A stretch of 64,000 nt of DNA from Acidovorax radicis (GTDB taxonomy: Bacteria; Pseudomonadota; Gammaproteobacteria; Burkholderiales; Burkholderiaceae_C), in the NCBI RefSeq assembly GCF_020510705.1, contig NZ_CP075184.1, forward strand, positions 4,479,001 through 4,543,000. Direction: 5' to 3'. A program made the position numbers and the translations under genes. The notes under the pieces are model-generated. The model was not told the origin of the DNA and searched no databases. It saw only the letters and a program-made list of their open reading frames with translations. Positions 33,375-43,059 of the stretch are shown piece by piece. Position 1 is the stretch's first letter, and the number at the start of each line of letters is the position of its first letter.

Positions 33375-34486
33375 GGTGACTTTCCTGAACCGTCATTGTG
33401 CAACGCAACGCGGCGCGCCACCCAGGGCGCGACGAACGCCCGGTGCAGTGCAAAGCCCGTGAGCAGGACAAACACGGCCACCAGCACCACCGTCTGCGGT
33501 GCCGCAAAGCTGCTGTCCGCCAGCGCATCATCAAAGATCAGGCTTCGCAGCGCCTGCAGGGCCGCCAGCAGCAACGCCCCCCAGACCAGCGCCAGCACGA
33601 GGTGCGGCGCATGCGCGGGCAGGTCCCGGGCGGGTGCGCGGTGATGCTGCCAGGCCGCGAGCAACAGGTGCAGCCCCACCACTGAGGCGGCACACAACAG
33701 TGCGGCCCACCAGAACGTGTCCACGCCCGATGCAAACAATGCCTGCAGGCGCCCCCAGCGCATATGGGGCAGCGCCGCCGCGATGGCGGCATGCACCATG
33801 GTGATCGCAATGAGCAGCGTGGCGGCCAGCCATGCGCCAAGCAGGCCCGCGCGGTCCCAGGTTGGCACAGTACGCACCGACAGACCTGCATCGCGTGCCT
33901 GCGCCGCTACCGCCTGCAGGGCAAGCCCGGCGTCCTGACCCGGCTGCACGAATCCGGTGGCGGGAATGAAATACGACTCAACCGACCCGGAGCGGTACAG
34001 CCGCAGCCCTGTCACATCCACACTCACGGCCTTGAACCAGCTCCAGCGCGAGCGCGCCTCATGGCGCAGCGTGCCGTCGGGCGCCGTGGCACGGTAGAGA
34101 AGGCCATCGGCTGAAAACTCCCAGCGCGTGGCGTCGCCCGCAAAGCCGTACTGGCGCGCCGTGGCTTTGCGCATCGCGTGGTAAGTCTGCGCAGCTCCAA
34201 GCACCAGGAGTGCCACAGCCAGACCCACCGCAGGCAAATGCGCAAGAAACGGCTCTCGGCCATAGAGACTGCCCAACAGCCCCCAGGGGGAGAATAAAAG
34301 CGCGATGGCCACGCCAATCCACAGCGGCCCGATGAAGCGCGCCCAGGCAGGCCGGTCGATGAGGGCCATGCGCACGGCCCGGTCGCGGTAGGCATCGTCG
34401 CGCACCCAGACAGCCACGGCGGACGGCGCGACGTCAAACGTCGAAAGAGTGGCGGGCTCCAGCGTGGACATAGTTGCTTCAGTCAT
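33371..34486 (-). CDS. membrane protein with a YcxB-like domain, between recG and oxyR
   Basis: 371 residues from the ATG at 34484-34486, which overlaps the recG stop by 4 bp; its own stop overlaps the oxyR start by 4 bp. Two membrane segments (about 50-72 and 82-100) are followed by a soluble stretch resembling YcxB-type domains (RWEFSADGLLYR ... ESYFIPATGF), then about four more membrane segments. No enzyme motif is seen and the function is unknown. The tight coupling to recG and oxyR suggests co-expression. Confidence 0.75.
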   Translation of the reverse strand: MTEATMSTLEPATLSTFDVAPSAVAVWVRDDAYRDRAVRMALIDRPAWARFIGPLWIGVAIALLFSPWGLLGSLYGREPFLAHLPAVGLAVALLVLGAAQTYHAMRKATARQYGFAGDATRWEFSADGLLYRATAPDGTLRHEARSRWSWFKAVSVDVTGLRLYRSGSVESYFIPATGFVQPGQDAGLALQAVAAQARDAGLSVRTVPTWDRAGLLGAWLAATLLIAITMVHAAIAAALPHMRWGRLQALFASGVDTFWWAALLCAASVVGLHLLLAAWQHHRAPARDLPAHAPHLVLALVWGALLLAALQALRSLIFDDALADSSFAAPQTVVLVAVFVLLTGFALHRAFVAPWVARRVALHNDGSGKSP

Positions 34487-36639
34487 GCCTTGAGAAAGTC
34501 CGATTTTCCACCCAACCAGCGCGCCACGTGTTGTGCCGCCAGCTGGGGGTAGCGGTCGAGCATCAGCGGGGCCAGCTCGCGCGCCCATTCGAGCAGCAGG
34601 GTGTCGGTGTGGAGGTCTGCAAACCGCAGCAGCGCGTCCCCCGACTGGCGCGCGCCCAGAAACTCGCCGGGGCCTCGGATTTCCAGATCGCGCCGCGCGA
34701 TCTCGAAGCCGTCATTGGTCTCGGCCATGGCACGCAGGCGCTCCTTGGCGGTTTCGCCCACACGGCCGCTGTCGTTGGTGGCGTATAGCAGCACGCAGGC
34801 CGACGCCGCCGCGCCGCGCCCCACCCGGCCGCGCAGCTGGTGCAGTTGCGAGAGGCCAAAACGCTCGGCATGTTCAATGACCATAAGCGAGGCGTTGGGC
34901 ACGTCCACGCCCACTTCAATCACGGTGGTGCTGACCAGCACGCCCATCTGGCCACTGGTGAAGAGCGCCATCACAGCCTTCCTCTCGGCGGTGGGCATGC
35001 GCGAGTGCAGCAGGCCGACCATGCAGCCCGGCAAGGCCTCGCTCAGATCGGCGTGGGTGGCGGTGGCGTTGCTCAGGTCCAGCGCCTCGCTCTCTTCAAT
35101 CAGCGGGCACACCCAGTACACCTGCCGCCCGGCCTCCACCTGCGCGCCGATGCGTGCGATCACCTCGTCCTTGCGGCTGTCGGCAATGAGCTTGGTGACG
35201 ATGGGCGTGCGGCCGGGGGGCAGCTCGTCGATGACGGACACATCCAGGTCGGCGTAGTAGCTCATGGCCAGCGTGCGCGGGATGGGCGTGGCGCTCATCA
35301 TCAACATGTGGGGCTCCATGCCATGGGCCGCCAACTTTTGCCGCAAGGCCAGCCGCTGTGCCACACCAAAACGGTGTTGCTCGTCGATGATGGCCAGCGC
35401 CAGGTTTTTGAACTGCACCTGCTCCTGGATCACGGCGTGCGTGCCCACCACCAGCGCGGCCTCGCCGCTGGCCACCAGCGCCAGCATGGCGGTGCGATCC
35501 TTCTTTTTCTGCCCGCCCACCAGCCAGGCCACCTTGCGGCCGCGCGCGGCCAGCAGGGGTTCGAGCCAGCCGATCATCTTGGCAAAGTGCTGCTCGGCAA
35601 GGATTTCGGTGGGTGCCATCAGCGCGCACTGCCAGCCCGCGTCCATGGCCAGGCAGGCGGCCAGGGCCGACACCACGGTTTTGCCCGAACCCACATCGCC
35701 CTGCAGCAAGCGGTGCATGGGCACCTGGCGGGCCAGGTCGGCCGCGATTTCCTCGCCCACGCGGCGCTGGGCGGCGGTCAGGTCAAACGGCAGCACGGCC
35801 AAAAGCTGTTCATGCAGCGGCAAGGCGCCATCGGCGCTGTGCCGGGGCCGCAACACCGGTGCGCGCAGCCTGTCGCGTTCGCGCCGTGACTGCTGCTGCG
35901 ACAGCTGCTGGGCCAGCAACTCCTCGGCCTTCAGGCGCTGCCAGGCGGGGTGGCTGTGGTCCTCCAGGGTGGACAGCGCCACATCGGGCGTGGGGTGGTG
36001 CAAAAAAGTGAGCGCCTCGCGCAAGCTGTATAAGCGCTGAAGGCCAATTTCAGCACTAAATCGTGCCATGGGCGGCGCCACGCCTGGCGGCAGCGTTTCA
36101 GACAGATCGACACGCGTGAGGGCGCTGACCACGGCGCGGCGCAGGTAGGGCTGCGGCAAGCCAGCAGTGGTCGGGTATACGGGGGTGAGGGAGGCGGGCA
36201 GCTCACCCCCAGCCAGCCGAAACGCCGGGTGCAGCATCTGCCGCCCCCAAAAGCCCCCTTTGACCTCGCCCCGGATGCGCAGGCGCGCACCCACGGCCAG
36301 CATTTTCTGGTGCGACGGGTAGAAGCTGAAAAAGCGCAGCTCGCAAACCCCCGTCGCATCTTCCACCTGCACCACCAGTTGGCGCCGAGGGCGTAACTGC
36401 ACCTCGCTGGCCGTCACCGTGGCTTCAATCTGCATCATCTGCCCGTCGCGGGCGTTGGCCAGGGGCGTGATGCGGGTTTCGTCCTCGTAGCGCAGCGGCA
36501 GGTGCAGGGCCAGGTCGATGTCGCGCCGCAGCCCCAGCTTTTGCAGGGCCTTTTGCGCCACCGAAACCGCGCCCTTGGAGGCTGCGGCAGGCGCGGTGCG
36601 GGCTGCAGCGCGGGAGGAATCTTTGGCAGGGGCTGGCAT
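34483..36639 (-). CDS. recG: ATP-dependent DNA helicase RecG
   Basis: 718 residues from the ATG at 36637-36639; a TTG ten codons upstream is possible. The wedge domain (about 60-170) is followed by helicase motifs: LLQGDVGSGKTVVSALAACL (Walker A), IIDEQHRFGV (DEQH box), MMSATPIPRTLAMSYY and, near the end, QLRGRVGRGAAASACVL. RecG reverses stalled forks and processes branched DNA. It begins the recG / membrane protein / oxyR operon and is divergent from the HD-GYP gene. Confidence 0.96.
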   Translation of the reverse strand: MPAPAKDSSRAAARTAPAAASKGAVSVAQKALQKLGLRRDIDLALHLPLRYEDETRITPLANARDGQMMQIEATVTASEVQLRPRRQLVVQVEDATGVCELRFFSFYPSHQKMLAVGARLRIRGEVKGGFWGRQMLHPAFRLAGGELPASLTPVYPTTAGLPQPYLRRAVVSALTRVDLSETLPPGVAPPMARFSAEIGLQRLYSLREALTFLHHPTPDVALSTLEDHSHPAWQRLKAEELLAQQLSQQQSRRERDRLRAPVLRPRHSADGALPLHEQLLAVLPFDLTAAQRRVGEEIAADLARQVPMHRLLQGDVGSGKTVVSALAACLAMDAGWQCALMAPTEILAEQHFAKMIGWLEPLLAARGRKVAWLVGGQKKKDRTAMLALVASGEAALVVGTHAVIQEQVQFKNLALAIIDEQHRFGVAQRLALRQKLAAHGMEPHMLMMSATPIPRTLAMSYYADLDVSVIDELPPGRTPIVTKLIADSRKDEVIARIGAQVEAGRQVYWVCPLIEESEALDLSNATATHADLSEALPGCMVGLLHSRMPTAERKAVMALFTSGQMGVLVSTTVIEVGVDVPNASLMVIEHAERFGLSQLHQLRGRVGRGAAASACVLLYATNDSGRVGETAKERLRAMAETNDGFEIARRDLEIRGPGEFLGARQSGDALLRFADLHTDTLLLEWARELAPLMLDRYPQLAAQHVARWLGGKSDFLKA

Positions 36640-36759
36640 GAAAGCAATGGAGGGCGATGGGCAGGACAAACGCGCGGTTGCAGCGATTCAAAAAGGCTAC
36701 CATGGTTACCTTTGTTAACGCCTCGCCAGCGCGTGTTTTCGAGTCGGGGTTTCGCCATC

Positions 36760-38037
36760 ATGCTCAAGCGTATTCAAATTCAACACCTCACTCTGGGCAT
36801 GTACCTGCATGAGTTTTGTGGCTCCTGGATGGAGCATCCTTTCTGGAAGGCCAAGTTCCTGCTGAAAGACCCCAAGGACCTTGCCCGCATCCAGGCCACC
36901 GCCATCCACGAGTGCTGGATCGACACCGCCAAGGGCCTGGATGTCGCCGTCGGCACCACATCGGAGTCCCGCGAGGAGGTGGACGCGCGTATCGAGACCA
37001 ACTTCAGCCGGCTCGAAGACCTGCCCCCTCTGGAAGTGACGCTGCCCGTGCCGCAGCCCCCGGTGCGCGACCGCCGCCCCACCGACATGGACAGTGAACT
37101 CAAGATCGCCGCCGCTATCTGCGTGCAATCCAAAACGGCAGTGGTCTCGATGTTCAACGAAGCGCGCATGGGCCGCGCGGTGGACTCCGCCAGCGCGGTG
37201 GGGCTGGTCGAGGAGATTGCCGATTCCGTCGCACGCAACCCGGGCGCGCTGATCAGCCTGGCACGCCTGAAGACTGCTGATGACTACACCTACATGCACT
37301 CTGTGGCCGTGTGTGCGCTGATGGTCGCACTGGGGCGCCAGCTCAAGCTCAACGATGAGCAGACGCGACTCGCAGGCCTGGCTGGCCTGCTGCATGACCT
37401 GGGCAAGGCCGCGATCCCGCTGTCGGTGCTCAACAAGCCGGGCAAACTCACCGACGCGGAGTTCGTGGTGGTGCGCAGCCATCCGGTGGAGGGTTATCAC
37501 ATGCTCAAAGCTGGCGGCAAGGTGCCCGACGCGGTGCTCGATGCCTGCCTGCACCACCACGAAAAAATTGACGGCTCCGGCTACCCCGACAAGCTCAAGG
37601 GCGAGAGCATCAGCGTGATTGCCCGCATGACTGCGATCTGCGATGTGTATGACGCCATTACCTCTGACCGCCCGTACAAACGCGGCTGGGACCCCTCCGA
37701 ATCCCTGCGCCGCATGGCCGAGTGGACAACCGATCACTTTGACGCACGGTTTTTCCAGGCGTTTGTCAAAAGCATCGGCATCTACCCGGTGGGCTCACTG
37801 GTGCGCCTCACATCGGGGCGCATTGGTGTCGTGACCGAACAGGTGCCCACGGCCCTCACAACGCCGAGGGTCAAAGTGTTCTTTTCAACCAAGTCCGATC
37901 TGCGCATTCCCGCCGAGCTGGTGGACCTGGCTGCGCCGGGCTGCAACGAAAAAATCGTGGCCCGCGAAGACCCCGACAAATGGCGCTTTCCGGACCTGGC
38001 CGAGCTGTGGTCGGGGTTTGCCGACAAGCCCTGGTAG
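36760..38037 (+). CDS. HD-GYP domain c-di-GMP phosphodiesterase
   Basis: 425 residues from the ATG at 36760. An N-terminal DUF3391-type domain (about 1-100) precedes the HD-GYP domain. The metal-binding HD pair is at 212-213 (LLHDLGKAAIP), followed by HPVEGYHML and the diagnostic HHEKIDGSGYP (266-276). Such proteins hydrolyse cyclic di-GMP in the cytosol and usually promote motility over biofilm. All visible catalytic residues are intact. It has no receiver domain, so activity may be set by the N-terminal domain. Confidence 0.92.
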   Translation: MLKRIQIQHLTLGMYLHEFCGSWMEHPFWKAKFLLKDPKDLARIQATAIHECWIDTAKGLDVAVGTTSESREEVDARIETNFSRLEDLPPLEVTLPVPQPPVRDRRPTDMDSELKIAAAICVQSKTAVVSMFNEARMGRAVDSASAVGLVEEIADSVARNPGALISLARLKTADDYTYMHSVAVCALMVALGRQLKLNDEQTRLAGLAGLLHDLGKAAIPLSVLNKPGKLTDAEFVVVRSHPVEGYHMLKAGGKVPDAVLDACLHHHEKIDGSGYPDKLKGESISVIARMTAICDVYDAITSDRPYKRGWDPSESLRRMAEWTTDHFDARFFQAFVKSIGIYPVGSLVRLTSGRIGVVTEQVPTALTTPRVKVFFSTKSDLRIPAELVDLAAPGCNEKIVAREDPDKWRFPDLAELWSGFADKPW

Positions 38038-38084
38038 CTCCCTGCGCGCCATCCACCCCGCATCTGCATCCGCATCCGCACGCT

Positions 38085-39041
38085 GTGCCCGCCCTGATCA
38101 CCCTCACCCTCAACCCGGCGCTGGACCTGGCCACCCGCACCGACCATGTGGCCCCCACCCACAAGCTGCGCTGCAGCCCCGCGCAGCGCTTTGCGGGCGG
38201 CGGCGGCATCAACGTGGCGCGGGTGCTGCACCGCCTGGGTGCCGATGTGCAAGCGTGGGCGCTGACCGGGGGCGCAGCAGGCGCACAAGTGCAGCAGTTG
38301 CTGGCCGATGAGGGCGTTGCCACCATGCTGCAGCCCATTGCAGGCGACACGCGCGAGAACTTTTCGGTCGTCGAGACCACCACCGGCCAGGAGTTTCGGT
38401 TTGTGCTGCCCGGCCCCACGCTGCACGCCAGTGAGTGGCAGGCCTGCCTGAGTGCACTGGCGGCACAAACCCCACCGCCGCGCTGGCTCATTGCCAGCGG
38501 CAGCTTGCCGCCCGGCACGCCCGACGACTTCTACGCCCAGCTGGCGCGTGCGCTGTCCACCCGGGGGGCGCAAGTGGTCATCGACACCTCGGGCCCACCA
38601 TTGGCTGCCGCGCTGCAGGCCGGTGTGGCCCTGGTCAAGCCCAGCCTGCGCGAGCTGCGCGAGGTGGTGCAGCAACCGCTGGAGCATGCCGCCGACTGGT
38701 GCGCCGCCGCCCAGTCGCTGGTGCACAGCGGCGCCGCCCAGACCGTGGCCCTGTCGGTGGGCGAACAAGGCGCGGTGCTGGCCACGCGTGAAGGTGTGTG
38801 GCAGGCGCCAGCGCTGAACGTGCCTGCCACCACCGGCACCACGGGCGCGGGCGACTGTTTTCTGGCAGCGCTGGTCTGGGCGCTGGACCGGGGCGATGCG
38901 CCTGCCGAGGCGCTGCGCTGGGGCGTCGCCGCAGGCGCCGCCGCGCTGCTGCACCCGGGCACCACACTGGCTCAGGCCGATGACGTGCAGCGGCTGGTGC
39001 GCAGCGTGCCCGCGCCGATGGCTCTCACCACCCGGTCATAG
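38085..39041 (+). CDS. PfkB-family sugar-phosphate kinase (1-phosphofructokinase-like)
   Basis: 318 residues from a GTG at 38085; the open frame before it overlaps the HD-GYP gene and is not family-like. It opens with LITLTLNPALDLATRTD and has the PfkB N-terminal signature GGGGINVARVLHRLG and the C-terminal signature with the catalytic base (TTGTTGAGDCF, Asp257). It matches the 1-phosphofructokinase / tagatose-6-phosphate kinase / Pfk2 group. No PTS genes are nearby, so which sugar phosphate it uses is undecided. Confidence 0.85.
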   Translation: MPALITLTLNPALDLATRTDHVAPTHKLRCSPAQRFAGGGGINVARVLHRLGADVQAWALTGGAAGAQVQQLLADEGVATMLQPIAGDTRENFSVVETTTGQEFRFVLPGPTLHASEWQACLSALAAQTPPPRWLIASGSLPPGTPDDFYAQLARALSTRGAQVVIDTSGPPLAAALQAGVALVKPSLRELREVVQQPLEHAADWCAAAQSLVHSGAAQTVALSVGEQGAVLATREGVWQAPALNVPATTGTTGAGDCFLAALVWALDRGDAPAEALRWGVAAGAAALLHPGTTLAQADDVQRLVRSVPAPMALTTRS

Positions 39042-39155
39042 CACTGCGCCTGCAGGGCGCGATAGCACCACGCCTGCAGGGCGCGCGGCCCCGTGGGACA
39101 ATCGCGCCTTCCGCAATTTTTACCTTGGCACGGGCCCGTTCGGCCCTCAAGCACG

Positions 39156-40307
39156 ATGACCGATCTCTCCAGCGGCGCAGCCAGTGCGCCCCTCGCCTCC
39201 GCACCGCGCGTTTTCACCCTCAGCGACTTCGATTTTTCGCTGCCCCCTGAACTCATTGCCCAGCACCCCGCGCCCGAGCGCAGCGCCTCGCGCCTGCTTG
39301 ACGGCCACGCCATGCAGCCCGTGGACCGCATCTTTCGCGAGCTACCCGGCCTGCTGCGCGCGGGCGACCTGCTGGTGTTCAACGACACGCGCGTGGTCAA
39401 GGCGCGCATCTTTGGCGAGAAGGCCAGCGGCGGCAAGCTGGAGCTGCTGATCGAGCGCGTGCTGCCCGCCGAGGCTGACAACCCGGGCAACGAAGTCGTG
39501 GCCCACATGAAGGTCAGCAAAAAACCCCTGCCCGGCAGCGTGGTGCACATGGCCGGTGGCCGCAAGGCGGGCGGCTTTGACGCCCAACTGCTGGGCCGCT
39601 GGCCCACCGAGGACGGCCCGCTGTTCCGCTTTGCGCTGCACGGCCCCGCAGGCGAGTCGCCCTGGGAGCTGATGGAGCGCCACGGCCACCTGCCGCTGCC
39701 GCCCTACATCGAGCGCCAGCAAAACACCGCCCATGACCCGGACGAGGCTGAGGACAGCCAGCGCTACCAGACCGTGTTTGCGCGCAACCCCGGCGCCGTG
39801 GCCGCGCCCACGGCCGCGCTGCACTTTGACGAAGGCGTGCTGGCCGACATGGCGGCGCGCGGCATCGAGCGCGCCAGCGTCACGTTGCACGTGGGCGCAG
39901 GCACCTTCCAACCCTGCAAGACCGAGAACCTGGCCGAGCACCAGATGCACAGCGAGTGGTACGAAGTGCCCCTGGCCACGCTGGCCGCGCTGGAGCGCTG
40001 CCGCCAGCGCGGCGGCCGCGTGGTGGCCGTGGGCACAACGACGGTGCGCACGCTCGAATCCTGGGCCCGAACCGGCCAGGCCACCGGTGACACCAACATC
40101 TTCATCACGCCGGGCTTTGACTTCCAGGTGGTGGATGTGCTGGTCACCAACTTCCACCTGCCCAAGAGCACGCTGATGATGCTAGTGAGCGCGTTTGCGG
40201 GCTACGCCCACATCATGGGCCTGTACCGGCACGCGATCGCGCAGCAGTACCGCTTCTTCAGCTACGGCGACGCGATGCTGCTGGAGCGTGCGCGCAGCAC
40301 GCCGTGA
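39156..40307 (+). CDS. queA: tRNA preQ1(34) S-adenosylmethionine ribosyltransferase-isomerase
   Basis: 383 residues from the ATG at 39156. QueA moves the ribosyl part of S-adenosylmethionine to preQ1 in the wobble position of tRNA, making epoxyqueuosine. Family marks are [65 protein letters not shown] and the end [20 protein letters not shown]. The DMT permease gene overlaps its stop. Confidence 0.97.
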   Translation: MTDLSSGAASAPLASAPRVFTLSDFDFSLPPELIAQHPAPERSASRLLDGHAMQPVDRIFRELPGLLRAGDLLVFNDTRVVKARIFGEKASGGKLELLIERVLPAEADNPGNEVVAHMKVSKKPLPGSVVHMAGGRKAGGFDAQLLGRWPTEDGPLFRFALHGPAGESPWELMERHGHLPLPPYIERQQNTAHDPDEAEDSQRYQTVFARNPGAVAAPTAALHFDEGVLADMAARGIERASVTLHVGAGTFQPCKTENLAEHQMHSEWYEVPLATLAALERCRQRGGRVVAVGTTTVRTLESWARTGQATGDTNIFITPGFDFQVVDVLVTNFHLPKSTLMMLVSAFAGYAHIMGLYRHAIAQQYRFFSYGDAMLLERARSTP

Positions 40308-41221
40308 GCCCCACGCATCCCGCCACCGCCTCCGGCGACGCTCTGAACCGCCATACACGGCTGCGCTCGGCCCTGGTGGGCATCGCGCTGACGGTGGTGG
40401 CCTGCGCGTGTTTTGCGCTGCTGGACACCGCCACCAAACTGGTGAGCGTGGGTGTGCCGCTGCTGATGGCGCTGTGGATGCGCTACCTGTTCCAGTCGGT
40501 GCTGACCACGGCCTTTGTGCTGCACCGCGAGGGGCTGGCCGCGCTGCGCACCACACAGCCGCGCTTTCAGGCGCTGCGCGGGGCGCTGTTCACGGCCACC
40601 AGCCTGTTTGGCTTTATCAGCATCATGCACATGCCCCTGCCCGAGTTCACGGCCGTGGTGGCCACCACACCGCTGTGCGTGACGGTGGTGGCCGCCCTGT
40701 GGCTGCACCAGCGCGTGAGCGCCTGGCGCTGGCTGCTGGTGGCCATCGGCCTCACGGGCACGCTGGCCATCATCCGCCCGGGCAGCGACGCCTTCACCTG
40801 GGCCCTGATGTGGCCACTGTGCCTGCTGGCCTCGGGCACGGGTTACCAGGTCATCAGCAGCAAGATGGCCGGGCACGAGAGCCCCGCCACCACGCAGCTC
40901 TACACGAGCTGGATCGCCACCGCACTGGTGTCGCTGGGGGTGCCGTTTGTGTGGCAGTCCATCACCGACCCGTGGCTGTGGGCGGGCATGTTCACCATGG
41001 GCCTGTCGAGCGCGGTGGGCCACATGCTGCTGCTCAACGCCTATGCGCGCACCACGCCGGTGACGATTGCGCCGTTTCTGTATTCGCAGATCGGGTTTGC
41101 GATGCTGGCGGGCTGGCTGGTGTACCGCCACGTGCCCGACGCGTGGTCGCTGGCGGGCATGGCGGCCATTGTGCTCAGCGGCGCGGCCAGCGCGTGGCTG
41201 ACCGTGCGCGAGACACGTTAA
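40304..41221 (+). CDS. EamA/DMT-family permease
   Basis: 305 residues from a GTG whose last base pair overlaps the queA TGA (GTGA). About ten membrane segments form the two EamA repeats; the second repeat ends [20 protein letters not shown], and the first has [20 protein letters not shown]. Members export or import small metabolites; the substrate is unknown. Coupling to queA suggests co-transcription. A perfect 15-bp hairpin follows the stop. Confidence 0.85.
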   Translation: MSPTHPATASGDALNRHTRLRSALVGIALTVVACACFALLDTATKLVSVGVPLLMALWMRYLFQSVLTTAFVLHREGLAALRTTQPRFQALRGALFTATSLFGFISIMHMPLPEFTAVVATTPLCVTVVAALWLHQRVSAWRWLLVAIGLTGTLAIIRPGSDAFTWALMWPLCLLASGTGYQVISSKMAGHESPATTQLYTSWIATALVSLGVPFVWQSITDPWLWAGMFTMGLSSAVGHMLLLNAYARTTPVTIAPFLYSQIGFAMLAGWLVYRHVPDAWSLAGMAAIVLSGAASAWLTVRETR

Positions 41222-41227
41222 GCCTGA

Positions 41228-41268
41228 AATAGCTGCTTGCGCCCGTTGAATAAGCGCAAGCAGCTATT
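41228..41268. terminator. perfect 15-bp hairpin between convergent genes (R2 element)
   Basis: AATAGCTGCTTGCGC (41228-41242) and its exact reverse complement (41254-41268) flank an 11-base loop. It lies between the ends of the DMT permease and gamma-glutamyltransferase genes, so it probably terminates both. The arm is a variant of repeat R2. Confidence 0.75.
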
Positions 41269-41307
41269 AATTCAATAGCAATTCAATCACCCGCCCCAGG
41301 GCACAAA

Positions 41308-42909
41308 TCAGAACGCCACCGCGTGCCCATCCTTGCGTGGGTCGGAACCGGCGATGTAGGTGTTGCCATTGCGCAGCACCAGCTGGGCACCGCCAAAGGC
41401 GAACACGCCGTTACCCTCTTCCACCGTCACCTCGTGGCCGCGCGCGCGCAATGCGGCGATCACGGCGGGGTCGAACCCGGGCTCCACCGCCACGCCCTTG
41501 CCGCCCGTCACGCGCCAGCGGGGTGCATCGGCGGCGGCCTGCGGGTTCTGGCCGTAGCGCAGCACGCGCAGCGCCATCTGCGTGTGGCCCTGGCTTTGCA
41601 TGGGGCCGCCCATCACGCCAAAGGCCATCTGCGGCGTGCCATCGGCATGCATGGCAAAGGCCGGGATGATGGTGTGCGAAGGGCGCTTGCGCGGCGCCAC
41701 CTGGTTGGCGTGGCCCGGGATCAGGTTGAAGCCGTGGCCCCGGTTCTGCAGGCTGATGCCCGTGCCTGGCACGACCACGCCCGAGCCGAAGCCCATGTAG
41801 TTGGACTGGATGAACGAGACCATCATCCCGGACGCATCTGCCGCCGCCAGGTACACCGTGCCGCCGGGGCGGGGAGCGCCGTGGCCGGGGTCGCCAGCGC
41901 GCGCGGTGTCGATCAGCGCGGCGCGGCTGCGCAGGTAGTCGGGGCTCAGCAGCGCATCCGGCTTCACCGGCATGGCATCGATGTCGGCGTTGTACTGGTG
42001 CAGGTCGACAAACGCGAGCTTCATGGCCTCGATGCTGGCGTGCACGGTCTCCACATCGTCCACCGGGTGCGCCCCGATGCCATGCGCGTCGAGCATGCCC
42101 AGCGCCATCAGCGCCGCAATGCCCTGGCCGTTGGGCGGAATCTCATGGACCACCGAATCACCAAAACGCTGGCTGATGGTGCCCACCCAGTCGGCCTGGT
42201 GCGCGGCCAGGTCGGCCAGTGTCATGGCGCCACCATGGGCCTGCGCATGCGCCACGATGCGCTCGGCGATCACGCCACGGTAGAAGGCCTCGCCTTCGGT
42301 CTCGGCAATCAGCTCCAGCGTGCGCGCATGGGCTTCGCTGCGGAAGATTTCACCCGCCTGGGGCACGCGACCATTCGGAATAAAACACTCGGCAAACCCG
42401 GGCTGCGCGCCCAGCTTGGCCGCGCCCAGCGCCCATTGCCGGGCGATGGTGGGCGACACGGGGAAACCGTTGCGCGCGTAGTCGATGGCAGGCTGGGCCA
42501 GTTGCGCAAAAGGTAGCTTGCCCAACCGCTTGGACAGCGCCACCCAGGCCGATACGGCGCCGGGCACGGTGACGGCGTTCCAGCCCATCTCGGGGATGCC
42601 GCCCAGCTTTTCAAAATATTCCGGCGTCCAGGCTGCGGGCGAGCGACCCGAGGCGTTGAGGCCGTGCAGCTCCTTGCCGTCCCACACGATGGCAAAGCCA
42701 TCGCTGCCCAGGCCGCAGCCGGTGGGCTCGACCACGGTGAGCACCATGGCGGCAGCCAGCGCGGCGTCCACCGCGTTGCCACCGGCCAGCAGCATGCGCA
42801 GGCCCGCCTGTGCGGCCAGTGGCTGCGAGGTGGAAACCACGTTGCGGCCCATGACCGCGCTGCGGTGGGAAGTGTAGGGAAGGGACCAGTCGATTGGATG
42901 GGGGTTCAT
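41308..42909 (-). CDS. gamma-glutamyltransferase family hydrolase
   Basis: 533 residues from the ATG at 42907-42909 (MNPHPIDWSLPYTSHRSAVM). The family's autoprocessing site is clear: the precursor would cleave before Thr351 (RPGGTVYLAAAD), which then becomes the catalytic nucleophile. Other marks are AAGLRMLLAGGNAVDAALAA-like N-terminal sequence and MGGPMQSQGHTQMALRVL near the end. No signal peptide is seen, so it is probably cytosolic, like the YwrD/cephalosporin-acylase-like branch. It follows a Bug-type binding protein gene, with repeat R1 copy C between them. Confidence 0.88.
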   Translation of the reverse strand: MNPHPIDWSLPYTSHRSAVMGRNVVSTSQPLAAQAGLRMLLAGGNAVDAALAAAMVLTVVEPTGCGLGSDGFAIVWDGKELHGLNASGRSPAAWTPEYFEKLGGIPEMGWNAVTVPGAVSAWVALSKRLGKLPFAQLAQPAIDYARNGFPVSPTIARQWALGAAKLGAQPGFAECFIPNGRVPQAGEIFRSEAHARTLELIAETEGEAFYRGVIAERIVAHAQAHGGAMTLADLAAHQADWVGTISQRFGDSVVHEIPPNGQGIAALMALGMLDAHGIGAHPVDDVETVHASIEAMKLAFVDLHQYNADIDAMPVKPDALLSPDYLRSRAALIDTARAGDPGHGAPRPGGTVYLAAADASGMMVSFIQSNYMGFGSGVVVPGTGISLQNRGHGFNLIPGHANQVAPRKRPSHTIIPAFAMHADGTPQMAFGVMGGPMQSQGHTQMALRVLRYGQNPQAAADAPRWRVTGGKGVAVEPGFDPAVIAALRARGHEVTVEEGNGVFAFGGAQLVLRNGNTYIAGSDPRKDGHAVAF

Positions 42910-42952
42910 AACGTTTTGACTCCATGGCGCGCACACGAGCGCGCGGCTTGAA

Positions 42953-43050
42953 ACTGGCGCGGCCAACAAACCCAACGGCGCCGAGCAAGTGCCGCCTCGC
43001 AGCGAGGGCGTCGCCCCCCGGGGAGGACGCGCCGAAGGCGACACAGGGGG
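42953..43050 (+). repeat. dispersed intergenic repeat R1, copy C
   Basis: About 98 bp from ACTGGCGCGGCCAAC to GGCGACACAGGGGG, starting 9 nt after the tctC-like gene's stop when read on that gene's strand. It includes the central block GCAGCGAGGGCGTCG shared with copy A. Confidence 0.75.
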
Positions 43051-43059
43051 CTACTTCAA

